Source: Pedomonas mirosovicensis (GTDB lineage: Bacteria > Pseudomonadota > Alphaproteobacteria > Sphingomonadales > Sphingomonadaceae). Taken from it: DNA of 64,000 nucleotides. Below are positions 62,452-64,000 of this stretch, one piece after another. The translations under genes were made by a program, and so were the position numbers. Every line of letters begins with the position of its first letter. The stretch's first letter is position 1. Under the pieces are notes generated by a model, which did no database searches, was not told the DNA's origin, and saw only the letters and a list, made by a program, of their open reading frames with translations. The stretch is from NCBI RefSeq assembly GCF_022569295.1, contig NZ_JAKFIA010000002.1:570001-634000 (forward strand), in the 5' to 3' direction.

Positions 62452-64000
62452 CTACATCCGCGCGCGCAGGGTGATGCCGATGCGCCGATCGTCCAGCTGG
62501 TTCATCCGAGCACGGGTGGAATCGACCTGGTATTGGCTCTTCACCTCGCGCAGCAGATTGACCGCGTTAATGGAGACGCCGATGTGCTCATTGATGTCGT
62601 AGTTGATCGAGGCATCAAGCTGACCATAGGGGCGGTGATAGATCGGCAGATATCCGGTGCCGTTGCCAGACGCGGTGATAAGGTAGGAGCTGCGCCAATT
62701 ATAGGCCACGCGCACCGACAGGCGGTTCCGTTCATAAAAGCCAATCATGTTGTAGCTGTATTTGGACAGGCCCTCCTTCGTCGTCTGGATCGGCTGGTTG
62801 TTCTCATCGCGGGCGAAGGGGCTCGGAACGCGGCTGTCCACATAGGTGAAGTTGGCCTCTACTCCGAACCCGCTAAACGGCGAGGGCAGGAAATCAAGGA
62901 AGGCACGCCCGCCTATCTCGAAGCCTCGGATATAGCCGGTGCCGTAGTTGACTGGCCCTTCGACTAGGAAGGTCTGCGTGTCGAAGCCCGGCACATCGAA
63001 GGGCATCTCGTACAAACTGGTCTGGATGATATCGTCCAGCCATTTGTAGAAGATGGTGCCGTAGAGCATGGAAGTGGCGCTGGGGTACCATTCGATAGCA
63101 GCGTCGAGCTGGTCCGAGATTTGCGGTTTCAGATTCGGGTTGGTGCCGCTGCCAGTATAGCGAATGGTGCCGGGCAGGCAGACTTGGCCGACACGATCGC
63201 AATCCTGCGACAGGGTGACGAGCGCCTTCAGATCAGCAAATTCCGGTCGGGACAGGGCGCGCGCCGCAGCAAAGCGCAAGAACAGATCGTCCTGTAACAG
63301 CGCGCGCACGTTGAGGCTCGGCTGCCAGTCCGTATAGCTGTTCTTTTCGTTGATCTCCTGGTTCAGGTTAAGGGTCTCGTTGTAATCTGGCGCATTGACG
63401 TTGAAATAGTTCAGTGCGTAGCTGCCCGATGCCTCGTTCTTGGTGTGGGTGATACGAACGCCGAGGTTGCCATCAACCGGCAGATGGCTCACATCAAAGC
63501 CAAAGCGCAGCATGGCATAACCTGCGTAGGTCTTCTCCTTTTGCAGGTTAATGTCCTGTGGCCGGAAATCGACCAGATCACGTGTGCCCCCCACACGGGC
63601 TTGCAGGTCGGCGAAGGTGCGCGCCGGATCCCATAGCAGGCGGGTATTGAAGAACGGCACCGCGCCAATGCTGTTGGCGGCTTTGCCATGGAAGAAATTG
63701 TCCGCCGCCGGATTGGTCATCAGAAAACTGGGATCATCGGTTAGCCAGATGGCATTCGGTGGTGCGGACAGAAATGTCCAGTTATAAGGCGTCGAGCGGT
63801 TGTTGGCTGAGCGGTCAGTGAGGCGAACACCGGCCGCGATGGACTCGAGGAATCCGCCCTCATCAAAGCTCCACTCCAGGTCGGCGCGAGCCGCGATCTG
63901 GTCGGCATCGCTATCCTCGATATGATCCATGAGCGCGACAAGATAGTAGCGGCTCGGGTCATAAACATCCGGATCTGGTCCGAATCGGATTTTGGGATAA
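62452..64000 (-). CDS. TonB-dependent receptor, C-terminal part (5' end outside window)
   Basis: The minus-strand frame is open to the window edge (YPKIRFGPDPDVYDPSRYYLVALMDHIED at the edge) and encodes at least 515 residues of an outer membrane barrel in the sphingomonad TonB-receptor subfamily: LRFAAARALSRPEFADL, NPNLKPQISDQLDAAIEWY, GYIRGFEIGGRAFLDFLP, VRVAYNWRSSYL and the terminal strand DRRIGITLRARM. The plug domain is outside the window. It heads the GH35-GH31 operon and should import the xyloglucan-type oligosaccharides they act on. Confidence 0.92.
   Translation of the reverse strand, partial: YPKIRFGPDPDVYDPSRYYLVALMDHIEDSDADQIAARADLEWSFDEGGFLESIAAGVRLTDRSANNRSTPYNWTFLSAPPNAIWLTDDPSFLMTNPAADNFFHGKAANSIGAVPFFNTRLLWDPARTFADLQARVGGTRDLVDFRPQDINLQKEKTYAGYAMLRFGFDVSHLPVDGNLGVRITHTKNEASGSYALNYFNVNAPDYNETLNLNQEINEKNSYTDWQPSLNVRALLQDDLFLRFAAARALSRPEFADLKALVTLSQDCDRVGQVCLPGTIRYTGSGTNPNLKPQISDQLDAAIEWYPSATSMLYGTIFYKWLDDIIQTSLYEMPFDVPGFDTQTFLVEGPVNYGTGYIRGFEIGGRAFLDFLPSPFSGFGVEANFTYVDSRVPSPFARDENNQPIQTTKEGLSKYSYNMIGFYERNRLSVRVAYNWRSSYLITASGNGTGYLPIYHRPYGQLDASINYDINEHIGVSINAVNLLREVKSQYQVDSTRARMNQLDDRRIGITLRARM

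Overview
The window looks like chromosome (or a large replicon) of an alphaproteobacterium of the order Sphingomonadales. The support is several TonB-dependent receptors of sphingomonad type, a plant-glycan locus, AlgE-like porin, XapX and DoxX genes, GC-rich codon use and a lasso peptide operon. This is inferred from gene content only; no rRNA or tRNA gene is present.

Layout. 1-581: 3' end of an IS3-family element. 722-10674: a complete type I-C CRISPR-Cas locus (cas3-cas5-cas8c-cas7-cas4-cas1-cas2, leader, 28 repeats). 10675-11510: remnants of a serine recombinase, a TolC/NodT-like outer membrane factor and an IS5-type transposase. 11961-30236: a type I secretion cluster (HlyB-like ABC transporter, HlyD adaptor, an unknown exported protein, a 4251-residue RTX protein with an N-terminal HELIH motif, and an HlyC-like acyltransferase). 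30597-38870: a metabolic block with a pirin gene and a LysR gene, facing a tight minus-strand operon of isochorismatase-like hydrolase, broken alpha/beta hydrolase, XapX, amidohydrolase, DoxX, MFS and porin genes. 39243-43104: an ECF sigma factor gene followed by a lasso peptide operon A-B-C; the short precursor gene lies at 42041-42133. 43105-45721: gene-poor. 45722-51692: AraC regulator, penicillin-acylase-family enzyme and TonB receptor. 53607-55921: a PAS-rich hybrid histidine kinase, frameshifted. 56132-64000: glycan degradation (GH29, GH31 with a PA14-like insert, GH35, TonB receptor), best read as a xyloglucan-oligosaccharide utilisation locus.

A theme of the window is broken genes. 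Five otherwise well-conserved genes (cas5, cas7, hlyB, xapX, the hybrid kinase) are interrupted at six places, and each is repaired in silico by adding exactly one base, nearly always inside a run of G or C. hlyB also has a TGA where a conserved Trp is expected. Either the assembly under-calls homopolymers or this genome is decaying or switching genes at G-tracts. Raw reads must decide before saying that CRISPR interference or RTX export is lost.

The two most interesting systems are the giant RTX protein with its private acyltransferase, and the lasso peptide operon, whose predicted core starts with Ala and closes on Asp8 behind an unusually short leader.
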